A model generated the notes under the pieces. It was not told the origin of the DNA, searched no databases, and saw nothing but the letters and a program-made list of their open reading frames with translations. From Actinomycetes bacterium (lineage in GTDB: Bacteria; Actinomycetota; Acidimicrobiia; Acidimicrobiales; Bog-793), in contig JAJZZB010000006.1 in the NCBI GenBank assembly GCA_021797795.1, positions 1-50,236 of the forward strand: a stretch of DNA of 50,236 nt, in the 5' to 3' direction. Positions 8,644-16,623 of this stretch are shown piece after piece; the first letter of the stretch is position 1; the number at the start of each line of letters is the position of its first letter. The translations under genes were made by a program, and so were the position numbers.

Positions 8644-9893
8644 GTCCTGATCTGACCTTCCCCGTAGACGACGTAGCGGACCGAGGTGAGCGCCGAGAGC
8701 CCCATCGGGCCCCGCGCGTGCAGCTTCTGGGTCGAGATCCCCACCTCGGCGCCGAGGCCGAGCTCGCCCCCGTCGACGAAGCGGGTCGAGGCGTTGACGA
8801 GGACGGCGGCCGCGTCCACCTCGCGCACGAAGCGCCGGGCGGCGCCGAGGTCGGAGGTGACGATCGCCTCGGAGTGGCCCGAGGAGAAGCGCCGCACGTG
8901 GGAGATGGCTCCCTCCAGGTCGTCGACGACGGCGACCGACAGCTTCAAGGAGAGGAACTCGGTGGCGAAGTCCTCCTCGGTGGCCTGCGCCATCTCGGAG
9001 AAGGCGGCCCGGGCGCGCTCGTCGCCGACGAGCTCGACGCCCGCTGCCACGAGGTCCGGCCCGGCAAGGGCGAGAAAGGACTCGGCCACCTCCCGGTGCA
9101 CCACGAGCGACTCGGCCGCGTTGCACACGCTCGGCCGGGAGGTCTTGGCGTCGAGCAGGATCGCCCGCGCCATCTCGAGGTCGGCGGCCCTGTCGACGTA
9201 GACGTGGCAGTTCCCGTCGCCGTCGACGACATAGGGGACCGTGGCGTGCTGCTCGACCATGGCGACGAGGTCGCGCCCGCCCCGGGGGACGAGGCAGTCG
9301 ATGACCCCCTTCAGCTGGACGAAGCGGCGGGCCGTCTCGTGCGAGGTGTCCTCGACGAGGAGGACCCCGTCCTCGGGAAGGCCAGCCTTCGACAGGGCCC
9401 GCCTGAGCAGCGAGACGACGGCCCGGTTGGACCCGATGGCGCTCGCCGAGCCCCGGAGGAACGCCACGTTGCCGGCCTTCACGCACAGCCCGGCGACATC
9501 GGAGGTGACGTTCGGCCGATTCTCGTAGATCACCCCGACGACCCCGAGAGGGACCCGCACCCGCTCGACGACGAGCCCGTTCGGCCGCGTCCCGCCCGAG
9601 ACGACCTCGCCCACCGGGTCGGGAAGCGCTGCCACCGCCCGCAGGCCGGCGGCCATCTCCCGGACGCGGCGCTCGTCGAGCCGAAGACGGTCGAGGACGC
9701 CGGGCGGCGTGCCGGCGGCCTCCGCCCGGGCGAGGTCGCCCCGGTTCGCCTCGACGAGCGCGCCCGGGTCGTCCTCGAGCAGGCCGGCGGCGAGCATGAG
9801 CGCCTCGTCCTTCTCCGCCCCGCTCGCCAGCCGGAGGCGCCTCGCGGCCGCGGTCGCGCGCCGGGCTAGCTCCTCGAGACCCTGCGGCGCCAT
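8640..9893 (-). CDS. proA: Glutamate-5-semialdehyde dehydrogenase (gamma-glutamyl phosphate reductase)
   Basis: NADPH-dependent reduction of glutamyl 5-phosphate, second step of proline synthesis. The 417-residue length is standard. Recognisable blocks are 'PLGVVGVIYENRPNVT' near residue 118, 'LRGSASAIGSNRAVV' near 150, 'LVPRGGRDLV' near 200 and 'SRPSVCNAAESLVV' near 255 with the catalytic cysteine. ATG start at 9893. It lies in the same transcription unit as proB, but an unrecognised 300-codon gene is inserted between them, and its stop overlaps the start of the MoxR-like gene. Confidence 0.96.
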   Translation of the reverse strand: MAPQGLEELARRATAAARRLRLASGAEKDEALMLAAGLLEDDPGALVEANRGDLARAEAAGTPPGVLDRLRLDERRVREMAAGLRAVAALPDPVGEVVSGGTRPNGLVVERVRVPLGVVGVIYENRPNVTSDVAGLCVKAGNVAFLRGSASAIGSNRAVVSLLRRALSKAGLPEDGVLLVEDTSHETARRFVQLKGVIDCLVPRGGRDLVAMVEQHATVPYVVDGDGNCHVYVDRAADLEMARAILLDAKTSRPSVCNAAESLVVHREVAESFLALAGPDLVAAGVELVGDERARAAFSEMAQATEEDFATEFLSLKLSVAVVDDLEGAISHVRRFSSGHSEAIVTSDLGAARRFVREVDAAAVLVNASTRFVDGGELGLGAEVGISTQKLHARGPMGLSALTSVRYVVYGEGQIRT

Positions 9894-9921
9894 GGGACCA
9901 GGGTACCTGCCCCCTCGACCG

Positions 9922-10809
9922 TCACCGCAGGCGGAGGGCCGCCGTCAGTCGCTCGCGCTGCCAGGCCCGCTCCTTGTCGCCGGCCGCCTCGCCGCCGGCG
10001 TCGGCGGCCGCCTGGCGGGCCCGCTCGGCGGCGTCGCGGGCCGCCACGGAGGCCGGCACGACACCGGACCGGCCTCTGGCGGCGAAGTTGCCCCACGGCG
10101 TCGAGACGATCTCCGACGGTGCCGAGGCCGAGGCCGAGCCGGCGTCCACCTCGTAGCGACGGTTCTCGCTCTCGAACAGCCACGGGAGGGCGTCGTGGCG
10201 GATCGCCTCCACGCTCGAGAGCACGGCGTCGCGGATGGCCGCCACAGCGGTCCAGTGCGGGTCGTCGAGGGCGTCGAGGTCCTCGCTCTCGTCCTCGGCC
10301 GTGAGCATGAGGGCGAGATCTGCGACGTCGTCGCTCGCGTGGCGGAGGCGGCGGGCGAGCGCCAGGCGCGAGATCCGCTCGAGAAGCCCCGACCCCGTCC
10401 GCTCCTCCTCTTCCAGCCGGGCGCGGGCCTCGGCCAGGATGTCGGCGAGGGACGCCCCGCTCGGCAGGCGCAGCTGATCGGGGGCGGTGACGACGTGCTC
10501 GGCGCAGTCGAGGGCGAAGCGGGCCGCCTCGTGCAGGTTCCACGATGTCTCCGAGACAAGGCGGGCACGGGTGGCTCCCCCGGAGCCCTCCTCCAGCACC
10601 TCGGCGAGGAAGATCCGTTCGCCGAGCTCGTCGAGGAGGCCGTCGAGGTCGTGCAGGACGATGGGCGTCCCCGCCTGCGGCTCGATGGCCGCCCCGGGCT
10701 CGAAGGTCCCGTCCGCCCTGCGCACCGGGAGCGGCCACTTGGTGACGTCCTCGCCGGCGTGCTGGGCGCCGTCGGCGTCGGTCGGAACGAGGTAGATCTC
10801 CCCTGCCAT
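9922..10809 (-). CDS. Unrecognised protein encoded between proB and proA
   Basis: A 295-residue soluble-looking protein with no signal peptide or membrane segment. I do not recognise the family. The N-terminal 90 residues look like a folded domain ('GEIYLVPTDADGAQHAGEDV', 'PIVLHDLDGLLDELGERIFL'); the middle (about 95-200) is helical and rich in Leu, Ala, Arg and Glu; and the C-terminus (about 245-295) is an Ala/Arg/Glu-rich likely coiled coil. The ATG at 10809 is preferred; a GTG three codons upstream is possible. It sits 45 bases after the end of proB and 28 bases before proA, all on one strand, which implies co-transcription. Codon use and third-position GC look like the neighbours, so it is probably a real gene. 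Confidence 0.7.
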   Translation of the reverse strand: MAGEIYLVPTDADGAQHAGEDVTKWPLPVRRADGTFEPGAAIEPQAGTPIVLHDLDGLLDELGERIFLAEVLEEGSGGATRARLVSETSWNLHEAARFALDCAEHVVTAPDQLRLPSGASLADILAEARARLEEEERTGSGLLERISRLALARRLRHASDDVADLALMLTAEDESEDLDALDDPHWTAVAAIRDAVLSSVEAIRHDALPWLFESENRRYEVDAGSASASAPSEIVSTPWGNFAARGRSGVVPASVAARDAAERARQAAADAGGEAAGDKERAWQRERLTAALRLR

Positions 10810-10854
10810 GGGCCTCACGCTAATGCGGCCGGGGACGCCGGACCCCGACCACCC

Positions 10855-11967
10855 TCAACCGAGGGGCCCGTCATCCTCGAGGACGACGAGGTCGTCCCGG
10901 TGCACCACCTCGTCGGGCAGCCCCTCGGGCAGCTCGCTCGTGCGCCGGCCGATCCACTCGAGGGAGCGTCCCGAGTCGAGGCTCGAGATCCCCTTGGCGA
11001 ACACGATCCCGTCCGGCCCGACGATCTCGACGGCGTCGTCCGGGCCGAAGGAGCCGCCGACAGCCGTCACCCCGGCCGCCAGCAGGCTCGTCGAGCGCTC
11101 GAGGATGGCCGAGCGGGCGCCGCCGTCGACGACGACGGTCCCCCGTGGCCGGAGGGCGAAGGCGATCCACAGCTTGCGGGCCGACAGCCGGCGCTCGTGG
11201 GGCAGGAACACCGTCCCCACCCCCCCGTGCTCGCTCGTGACGGCGTCGACGAGGACCGACGGCCGGTCGGCCGCCGCCACGACGGTGCGCACGCCGGACC
11301 AGGCCGCCATCTTCGCCGCCGCCAGCTTGGAGGCCATCCCCCCTTGGGCCGCCTCGTTCAGGGTACCGCCGGCGGCCTTCTCGAGGTCGTGGTCGACCTC
11401 GCGCACCTCCTCGATCAGCGTGGCCCCGGCGTCGACGCGGGGATCGGCCGAGAAGAGGCCGGCAAGGTCGGTGAGCAGCACCATCGTGTCGGCGCCGAGC
11501 AGGTGGGCGACGAGGGCGGCGAGGCGGTCGTTGTCGCCGAAGCGGATCTCGTCATCCGCGATGGCGTCGTTCTCGTTCACGACCGGGACCACGCCGAGGT
11601 CGAGCAGGCGGCGGAGCGTCTCGCGGGCGTGCAGGTACCGCCCCCGGTCGGCGAAGTCGAGCGGGGCGAGCAGGACCTGGCCCGCCAGCATGCCGTGGGC
11701 GGCGAAGGCGTCGTCGTAGACCCGCATCAGGCGGTGCTGGCCGATCGAGGCGAGCGCCTGCAAGGTGACGGGGTCCGCCGGCCGGGCGCCTCCCGGGGCG
11801 AGCGCCGCCACCCCGGCCGTGACGGCGCCGGAGGTGACCACGACCGTCCGGTGGCCGAGGTGGCGCAGCTCGGCCACCTGCCCGCAGAGGCGGGCGACGG
11901 CCGGCTCGCTCACGCCCCCGTCGGGGAGGGTGACCGAGCTCGTCCCGATCTTCACGACCACGATCAT
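10855..11967 (-). CDS. proB: Glutamate 5-kinase with C-terminal PUA domain
   Basis: ATP-dependent phosphorylation of glutamate, the committed and usually proline-inhibited step of proline synthesis. The amino-acid-kinase domain opens with 'VVVKIGTSSV' and has 'VVVTSGAVTAG' near residue 45, 'VVPVVNENDAI' near 130 and 'FGDNDRLAALVA' near 147. The last 95 residues form the PUA domain typical of long ProB forms. The ATG at 11967 is chosen because it overlaps the obgE stop by one base (TGATG) and gives the normal N-terminus; an earlier GTG would add five residues inside obgE. Length 370 is normal. Confidence 0.95.
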   Translation of the reverse strand: MIVVVKIGTSSVTLPDGGVSEPAVARLCGQVAELRHLGHRTVVVTSGAVTAGVAALAPGGARPADPVTLQALASIGQHRLMRVYDDAFAAHGMLAGQVLLAPLDFADRGRYLHARETLRRLLDLGVVPVVNENDAIADDEIRFGDNDRLAALVAHLLGADTMVLLTDLAGLFSADPRVDAGATLIEEVREVDHDLEKAAGGTLNEAAQGGMASKLAAAKMAAWSGVRTVVAAADRPSVLVDAVTSEHGGVGTVFLPHERRLSARKLWIAFALRPRGTVVVDGGARSAILERSTSLLAAGVTAVGGSFGPDDAVEIVGPDGIVFAKGISSLDSGRSLEWIGRRTSELPEGLPDEVVHRDDLVVLEDDGPLG

Positions 11968-13253
11968 CAGTCCGGCTCCCACTCGAAGACGAGGCCGCCG
12001 ATCCGCACGGTGTCACCCGGCCTCGCCCCCGCCCGCTGCAGGGCGCGGTCGACGCCGAGGCGCCGGAGGCGCCGCTGGGCGAGCGCCAGGGCGTCGGGAT
12101 CGGTGAGGTCCGACAGCGCCACCGCCCGGACGGCGTCCCGCCCGGTGACGACGTAGCCGCCGCCCTCCCGGCCGACGCTCACGGCGTCGGGGAGCGGCCG
12201 GTGGATCACCGGCGCCGTCCTGGGGGCGGGCGACTCGTCCCGCGCCCGGGCGACGAGGCCTGCGAGGCGGGCGACGAGCTCGGCGAGGTGCTCGCCGGTG
12301 GCGGCCGAGATCTCGAGCTCGCCGCCGTAGGAGGCCGTCCCGGGCCGCTCGCCGGCCGGAACGGCGTCCGAGCGGGAGCCGGCGACGATGCGGGGGCGCT
12401 CGAGCAGCTCGGGGCGGTAGCGGCGCAGCTCGTCGAGCAGGACGGTCACCTGCTCGGCGGGCGTGCGCTCGAAGGAGGCCAGGTCGGCGAGCACGAGCAG
12501 CACCCTCGCCCGCTCGACGTGGCGGAGGAAGCGGTGGCCGAGCCCTCGTCCCTCCGCTGCCCCCTCGACGAGGCCGGGGATGTCGGCGATGACGAACTCC
12601 GCCCCCGACTCCTGCTTGGTGGCGGGCTGGCGGCCCGAGCGCCCGAGGTAGACGACGCCGAGATGGGGCTCGAGGGTCGTGAAGGGGTAGTCGGCGATCT
12701 TCGGCCGGGCCGCCGAGACGGCCGCCACGAGGGTCGACTTGCCGGCGTTCGGGAAGCCGACGACGGCGACGTCGGCCATCAGCTCGAGCCCGAGGTCGAG
12801 CCAGCGCTCCTCGCCGAGCTCGGCCTGCTCGGCGAAGGCCGGCGCCCGCAGGCGGTTGGTGAGGAAGCGGGCGTTGCCGTGGCCTCCCCTCCCGCCGCGG
12901 GCGGCGAGGAAGCGGTCGCCCTCGCTGACGAGATCGGCGACGAGGTCGCCCGACAGGGTCCGCACGGTCGTCCCCTCCGGGACCGGGACGACGAGGTCCT
13001 CGCCGCGCCGGCCGTGGCGGCGCTTGCCGGAGCCGTGGGTGCCGTCGGCCGCCCGCCGGTGGGGGTGCTCCTCGAAGGCGACGAGGGAGACCACGTTGCG
13101 TGAGGCCTCGAGGTAGACGTCGCCCCCGTCGCCGCCGTCGCCGCCGTCAGGACCCCCCTTGGCCACGTGGGCCTCCCTGCGGAAGGAGATGGCACCGGCG
13201 CCGCCGTTGCCGCCCTTCACGTTGACCTGCGCCTCGTCGACGAAGCCGGGCAC
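11967..13253 (-). CDS. obgE: Obg-family GTPase (ribosome assembly)
   Basis: GTPase that acts in late assembly of the 50S subunit and in growth control. Residues 1-157 are the glycine-rich Obg fold ('VKGGNGGAGAISFRREAHV', 'GGDGGDGGDVYLEA'). The G domain follows with G1 'GFPNAGKST' (166-174), G2 'DYPFTTLEP' (188-196), G3 'DIPG' (224-227) and G5 'ISAATGE'. The expected G4 NKxD appears as 'GSRSD', so the lysine is replaced by arginine and the asparagine by serine. The C-terminal 80 residues match an OCT domain. GTG start at 13253. It lies between yqgE and proB in one minus-strand operon, and its stop overlaps the proB start. Confidence 0.95.
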   Translation of the reverse strand: MPGFVDEAQVNVKGGNGGAGAISFRREAHVAKGGPDGGDGGDGGDVYLEASRNVVSLVAFEEHPHRRAADGTHGSGKRRHGRRGEDLVVPVPEGTTVRTLSGDLVADLVSEGDRFLAARGGRGGHGNARFLTNRLRAPAFAEQAELGEERWLDLGLELMADVAVVGFPNAGKSTLVAAVSAARPKIADYPFTTLEPHLGVVYLGRSGRQPATKQESGAEFVIADIPGLVEGAAEGRGLGHRFLRHVERARVLLVLADLASFERTPAEQVTVLLDELRRYRPELLERPRIVAGSRSDAVPAGERPGTASYGGELEISAATGEHLAELVARLAGLVARARDESPAPRTAPVIHRPLPDAVSVGREGGGYVVTGRDAVRAVALSDLTDPDALALAQRRLRRLGVDRALQRAGARPGDTVRIGGLVFEWEPD

Positions 13254-13259
13254 GGCCGC

Positions 13260-13850
13260 TCAGTTGAGGGAGGGGTCGAGGGGATGGCGGGCGAGCACCG
13301 ACAGCCAGCCGCCCTCTTCCCGCAGCACCGCCTCCCAGAGCCCTTCGGGCTCGGGCGTGAGGATGTGCTCGGCGCGGCCGTCGACGACGAACCAGGCGTC
13401 GTCGGCGATCTCGTCGTCGAGCTGGCCGCGGCCCCAGCCGGCATAGCCCTTGAAGACCCGCAGGCCGGCGAAGCTGACGGCGAGCTCCTCCGGCTCACGG
13501 TGCAGGTCGACGGTGCCGATCGTGCCGGTGAGGGGCGAGTAGCCCTCGAGGTCCCCTTCGAGGCCCTCGAGGGTGGTCTCGAGCGACTCGAGGCCGCCGG
13601 CGGTGTGCCCGACGCAGATGGCGGCGTTCGGCTGGACCGGGCCGCCGCTGAAGAGCACCCCCGGCTCGGAGGCGTGCAGCGCCCAGCTCGGGACGATCTC
13701 GGCCAGTGGCATGTCGCTCGGTCGGTTCAAGACGACCCCGAGAGCGCCGTCCTCGTCGCAGGCGAGCAGCAGCACGACGGTGCGGAAGAAGTTCGGATCG
13801 ACGAGGCTCGGGGCGGCGACGAGGAGACGACCCCGTTCGGGCGGGTTCAT
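13260..13850 (-). CDS. YqgE/AlgH family protein (UPF0301)
   Basis: A 196-residue cytoplasmic protein of the YqgE/AlgH family, whose biochemical function is not settled. Diagnostic segments are 'GRLLVAAPSLVDPNFFRTVV' near the N-terminus, 'GALGVVLNRPSD' near residue 38, 'FSGGPVQPNA' near 68 and 'GYAGWGRGQLDDEIADDAWF' near 138. It lies 6 bases before obgE and 13 bases after rpmA. In most actinobacteria rpmA is followed directly by obgE, so this insertion within a ribosome-related operon is unusual. ATG start. Confidence 0.9.
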   Translation of the reverse strand: MNPPERGRLLVAAPSLVDPNFFRTVVLLLACDEDGALGVVLNRPSDMPLAEIVPSWALHASEPGVLFSGGPVQPNAAICVGHTAGGLESLETTLEGLEGDLEGYSPLTGTIGTVDLHREPEELAVSFAGLRVFKGYAGWGRGQLDDEIADDAWFVVDGRAEHILTPEPEGLWEAVLREEGGWLSVLARHPLDPSLN

Positions 13851-13863
13851 CGCCCGCCCCCGG

Positions 13864-14121
13864 TCACCCCTCGTCGGGGAGGACGTCCACCAGGCGACGT
13901 CCGCGCCGGGCTCCGAACTTCACCCGTCCCTCGGCACGGGCGAACAGGGTGTCGTCCTTGCCCCGGCCGACGTTCTCGCCCGGGTGGAAGCGGGTCCCCC
14001 GCTGGCGGACGATGATCGAGCCGGCATTCACGCGGGTGCCGTCGAACACCTTCACGCCGAGCCGCTGGGCGGTCGAGTCGCGGCCGTTGCGGGTCGAGCC
14101 CCCGCCCTTGGTCTTGGACAT
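13864..14121 (-). CDS. rpmA: 50S ribosomal protein L27
   Basis: An 85-residue L27, part of the large subunit near the peptidyl-transferase centre. It shows the family opening '[16 protein letters not shown]', then '[21 protein letters not shown]' and '[17 protein letters not shown]'. The ATG at 14121 follows rplU by 13 bases and is the only start that keeps the normal N-terminus. The mature N-terminal extension has no Firmicutes-type cleavage motif. Confidence 0.97.
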   Translation of the reverse strand: MSKTKGGGSTRNGRDSTAQRLGVKVFDGTRVNAGSIIVRQRGTRFHPGENVGRGKDDTLFARAEGRVKFGARRGRRLVDVLPDEG

Positions 14122-14134
14122 CTGCCGGTGCCTC

Positions 14135-14461
14135 CTACTTCTTCGCCGGCTCGCCGGCCTCGATGCCGGTGATCTCGAGCGTGGTGTAGCGCTGGCGGTG
14201 GCCGTAGTGGCGCCGCTGGCGAGTCTTCGACTTGTAGGTGAATCCCTGAATCTTCGGGCCCTTGGTCTCACCGACCACCGTCGCCGTCACGCTGGCCGCC
14301 GCCAGCGCCGCAGGGTCGACGACGACCGCCTCGCCGTCGACGAGCAGGGTCGGGGTCAGGCGGACCTCGTCGCCGGCGGCGGAGGCGAGCAGCTCCACGT
14401 TCACCCGCTCGCCGACCTCGACGCGCGCCTGCTTTCCTCCGGTGCTGATCACGGCGTACAT
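14135..14461 (-). CDS. rplU: 50S ribosomal protein L21
   Basis: A 108-residue L21 that binds 23S rRNA. It begins '[18 protein letters not shown]' and contains the signature '[18 protein letters not shown]' near residues 76-93. It heads the L21-L27 pair downstream of the RNase E/G gene, separated from it by 95 bases that contain a hairpin and probably a promoter. Confidence 0.97.
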   Translation of the reverse strand: MYAVISTGGKQARVEVGERVNVELLASAAGDEVRLTPTLLVDGEAVVVDPAALAAASVTATVVGETKGPKIQGFTYKSKTRQRRHYGHRQRYTTLEITGIEAGEPAKK

Positions 14462-14476
14462 AGGTTGACCAGGATA

Positions 14477-14498
14477 ACAGCCGCCCGGCCGGGGCTGT
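14477..14498 (-). promoter_or_regulatory. Hairpin in the RNase E/G - rplU gap (terminator, processing site or L21 leader)
   Basis: ACAGCC (14477-14482) pairs perfectly with GGCTGT (14493-14498) around a GC-rich 10-base loop. On the minus strand the stem is followed by TTATCCT and then the rplU start 16 bases from the stem. It could end the upstream transcript, act as an L21 leader, or be an RNase E/G cleavage element; TATCCT could also be a -10 box. The pairing is visible, the role is inferred. Confidence 0.35.
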
Positions 14499-14556
14499 AC
14501 CGCATGTGGACCGCCCCGGTCCGGCTCTTCGGTCCGGCGACGGCGCGACGGGCCGG

Positions 14557-16326
14557 TCAGGCGGCCGGGCCCTCCCTGAAGACGATCCCCCGCCCCTTGC
14601 ACATCGGGCAGGTCTCCGAGAGCGTCTCGACGAGGCCCTCCCCGACTCGCTTGCGGGTCATCTCGACGAGGCCGAGCTCGGAGATCTCGAAGACCTGGGT
14701 CGGGGTCTTGTCGCGGGCGAGCGCCGCCTTGAAGGCGGCCAGCACCGCCTGGCGGTTCGCCTTCACCTCCATGTCGATGAAGTCGATGACGATGATCCCG
14801 CCGATGTCGCGCAGGCGCAGCTGGCGGGCGATCTCGTCGGCCGCCTCGAGGTTGTTCTCGAAGACCGTCTCCTCGAGGCTCGAGGAGCCGACGTTCTTCC
14901 CGGTGTTCACGTCGATCACGGTGAGCGCCTCGGTCCGCTCGATGATGAGCGACCCCCCCGAGGGCAGCCACACCTTGCGGTCGAGCGCCTTGTGCAGCTG
15001 CTCGTGGACGTGCTGGCGCTCGAACAGCGGCAGGCTCTCGACGGAGGTGTCGTAGAGCTCGATCCGCTCGGCGAGCTCGGGGTCGAACTCAGCAACATAG
15101 GCGCGGACGATCTCGTAGAGCTCCCTGTCGTCGATGAGGACGGCGCGGTGCTCCTCGGTCAGCTCCTCCCGGATGATCCGCACGGCCATGTGGGGCTCGG
15201 AGTAGAGCAGCGCCGGGGCGGGCAGGCGCTTGGCGCGCTCTTCGATCTCCACCCACCGGGCGACGAGCTGCTCGACGTCACGGCGGAGGTCCTCGGCCGA
15301 GGCGCCCTGGGCGGCGGTGCGGACGATGAGGCCGTGGCCCTCGGGGCGGACCTGGTCGAGCTCGCGGCGCAGCCGCTTGCGCTCGTTGTCGTCGAGGCGC
15401 CGGGAGATCCCGTTCGTGTCCGAATTCGGCACGAGGACGACAAAACGGCCCGGGAGCGAGACCTCCTGGGTGAGCCGGGCCCCCTTCAGGCCGATCGGGT
15501 TCTTCGTCACCTGGGAGACGATGGTCTGCCCCGGCCGGAGCAGGTGCTCGATCCGGTCGGCCCCTGCCTGGCGGTCGATGTCGTCCCGGTCGTAGGAGAC
15601 GTCGCCCCAGTACAACACGGCGTTCTTCGGCGTCCCGATGTCGATGAAGGCCGCCTCCATCCCCGGCAGGACGTTCTTCACCCGCCCGCGGTAGATGTTG
15701 CCGATGATCTGGTTGCTGTCGTCCTGGGGGCGTGCGACGTAGTGCTCGACGAGGGCCCGGCCCTCGAGGACGGCGATCTGGGTGGCGTCCGGCTCGACGT
15801 GGACGCACATGAGGTAGCGGCCGACGGTCCTGCCGGCGCGCTCGCGGCCCCGCCGAGAGCGCGAGGCGCCCTGGCGGGGACGGGCGGGCTCGGCGGGAGG
15901 CACCGGCGGCGCCTCTCTCGGGACGGCGTCCGGCGTCGCCGTGGCGCCGGCCCGCTCGCTCCCGGAGGCGGCCGGCGACAAAGCGCGCTCGGCGCCCGCG
16001 CTGCCCGAGCCGCGACGCCGGCCTCTCCCGCCGCGACGGCGCCGTGCGCCGCTCTTCGAGCCGGAGCCGGCCTGACCGGGGGACTCGCCGCCCGGACCGG
16101 GTCCCTGGCGTCGAGCGGGCTGCTCGGCGGAATCTGCCGACTGGGGCGCCGGCCGGGTATCGCCGATCTGGGGCTTTCTCTGTAGGGGACGGACCCCCTC
16201 AGCAGCCGCGGGCGCGCCCTCCGGGGCGGTCGGCGGCGGGGCCGGGCGGGCCGGAGGCTCGCCGCGGGACGAGCCGTTCTCGGCAGGTGCGCCGGGCGCC
16301 TGCCGGTCGGTGGTCGGTTCCGACAT
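14557..16326 (-). CDS. rng: Ribonuclease E/G
   Basis: Endoribonuclease that processes rRNA and degrades mRNA. Of 589 residues, the first 170 are a disordered Pro/Ala/Arg/Gly-rich extension. The S1 RNA-binding domain follows ('NQIIGNIYRGRVKNVLPGME', about 205-225), then the catalytic DNase I-like domain with the two magnesium aspartates in 'ALTVIDVNTGKNVG' and 'GGIIVIDFIDM', and the zinc-link cysteines 'CPMCKGRG' near the C-terminus. The protein stops about ten residues after the zinc link, so it lacks a C-terminal scaffold; the N-terminal extension is typical of actinobacterial RNase E. It precedes rplU-rpmA as in other actinobacteria. The symbol rne would also be defensible. Confidence 0.94.
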   Translation of the reverse strand: MSEPTTDRQAPGAPAENGSSRGEPPARPAPPPTAPEGAPAAAEGVRPLQRKPQIGDTRPAPQSADSAEQPARRQGPGPGGESPGQAGSGSKSGARRRRGGRGRRRGSGSAGAERALSPAASGSERAGATATPDAVPREAPPVPPAEPARPRQGASRSRRGRERAGRTVGRYLMCVHVEPDATQIAVLEGRALVEHYVARPQDDSNQIIGNIYRGRVKNVLPGMEAAFIDIGTPKNAVLYWGDVSYDRDDIDRQAGADRIEHLLRPGQTIVSQVTKNPIGLKGARLTQEVSLPGRFVVLVPNSDTNGISRRLDDNERKRLRRELDQVRPEGHGLIVRTAAQGASAEDLRRDVEQLVARWVEIEERAKRLPAPALLYSEPHMAVRIIREELTEEHRAVLIDDRELYEIVRAYVAEFDPELAERIELYDTSVESLPLFERQHVHEQLHKALDRKVWLPSGGSLIIERTEALTVIDVNTGKNVGSSSLEETVFENNLEAADEIARQLRLRDIGGIIVIDFIDMEVKANRQAVLAAFKAALARDKTPTQVFEISELGLVEMTRKRVGEGLVETLSETCPMCKGRGIVFREGPAA

Positions 16327-16623
16327 CGAGTGGGTCCCTTCTCCGGGGCACGCACGCGTGGCGTGCCGCAGACGCCGTCGGTGCCGTCGCTGCGCACGGA
16401 CGGGCAGCGACGCGCTCGGAGTCGGCGTCTCGTTCTTCGAAAAGTGGCGTGTCCCCGTTGTCGTCCGCTCCGGCGGAGCCCCTCAGGACACCCGGGCCGA
16501 GCAGGCAGCAGAGCACGGAGCAGACGGCGAACGCCGGAGCCGAGCCCAGGAACGGCCGCAGCTGGGAACTCGTCGTCATCTCGGCCTCCAGTGTACAGAG
16601 GCCGGGCCCGTCTCCCGGGTCGC
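16327..16623 (-). other. 297-base gap: long leader region of the RNase E/G gene
   Basis: No convincing gene. A minus-strand frame beginning 'MTTSSQLRPF' just after the PBP2 stop is open but has no family resemblance and runs out of frame into the RNase gene. The stretch holds a terminator-like hairpin near its PBP2 side. A long untranslated leader is known for autoregulated rne in enterobacteria; the same role here is only a possibility. Confidence 0.4.
16582..16604 (-). terminator. Terminator-like hairpin after the PBP2 gene
   Basis: CGGCCTC (16582-16588) and GAGGCCG (16598-16604) form a perfect 7-base-pair stem around a 9-base loop, 20 bases beyond the PBP2 stop on the minus strand. There is no U-tract, as is common for hairpin terminators in GC-rich actinobacteria. 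It would separate the mre/PBP2 unit from RNase E/G. Confidence 0.45.
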
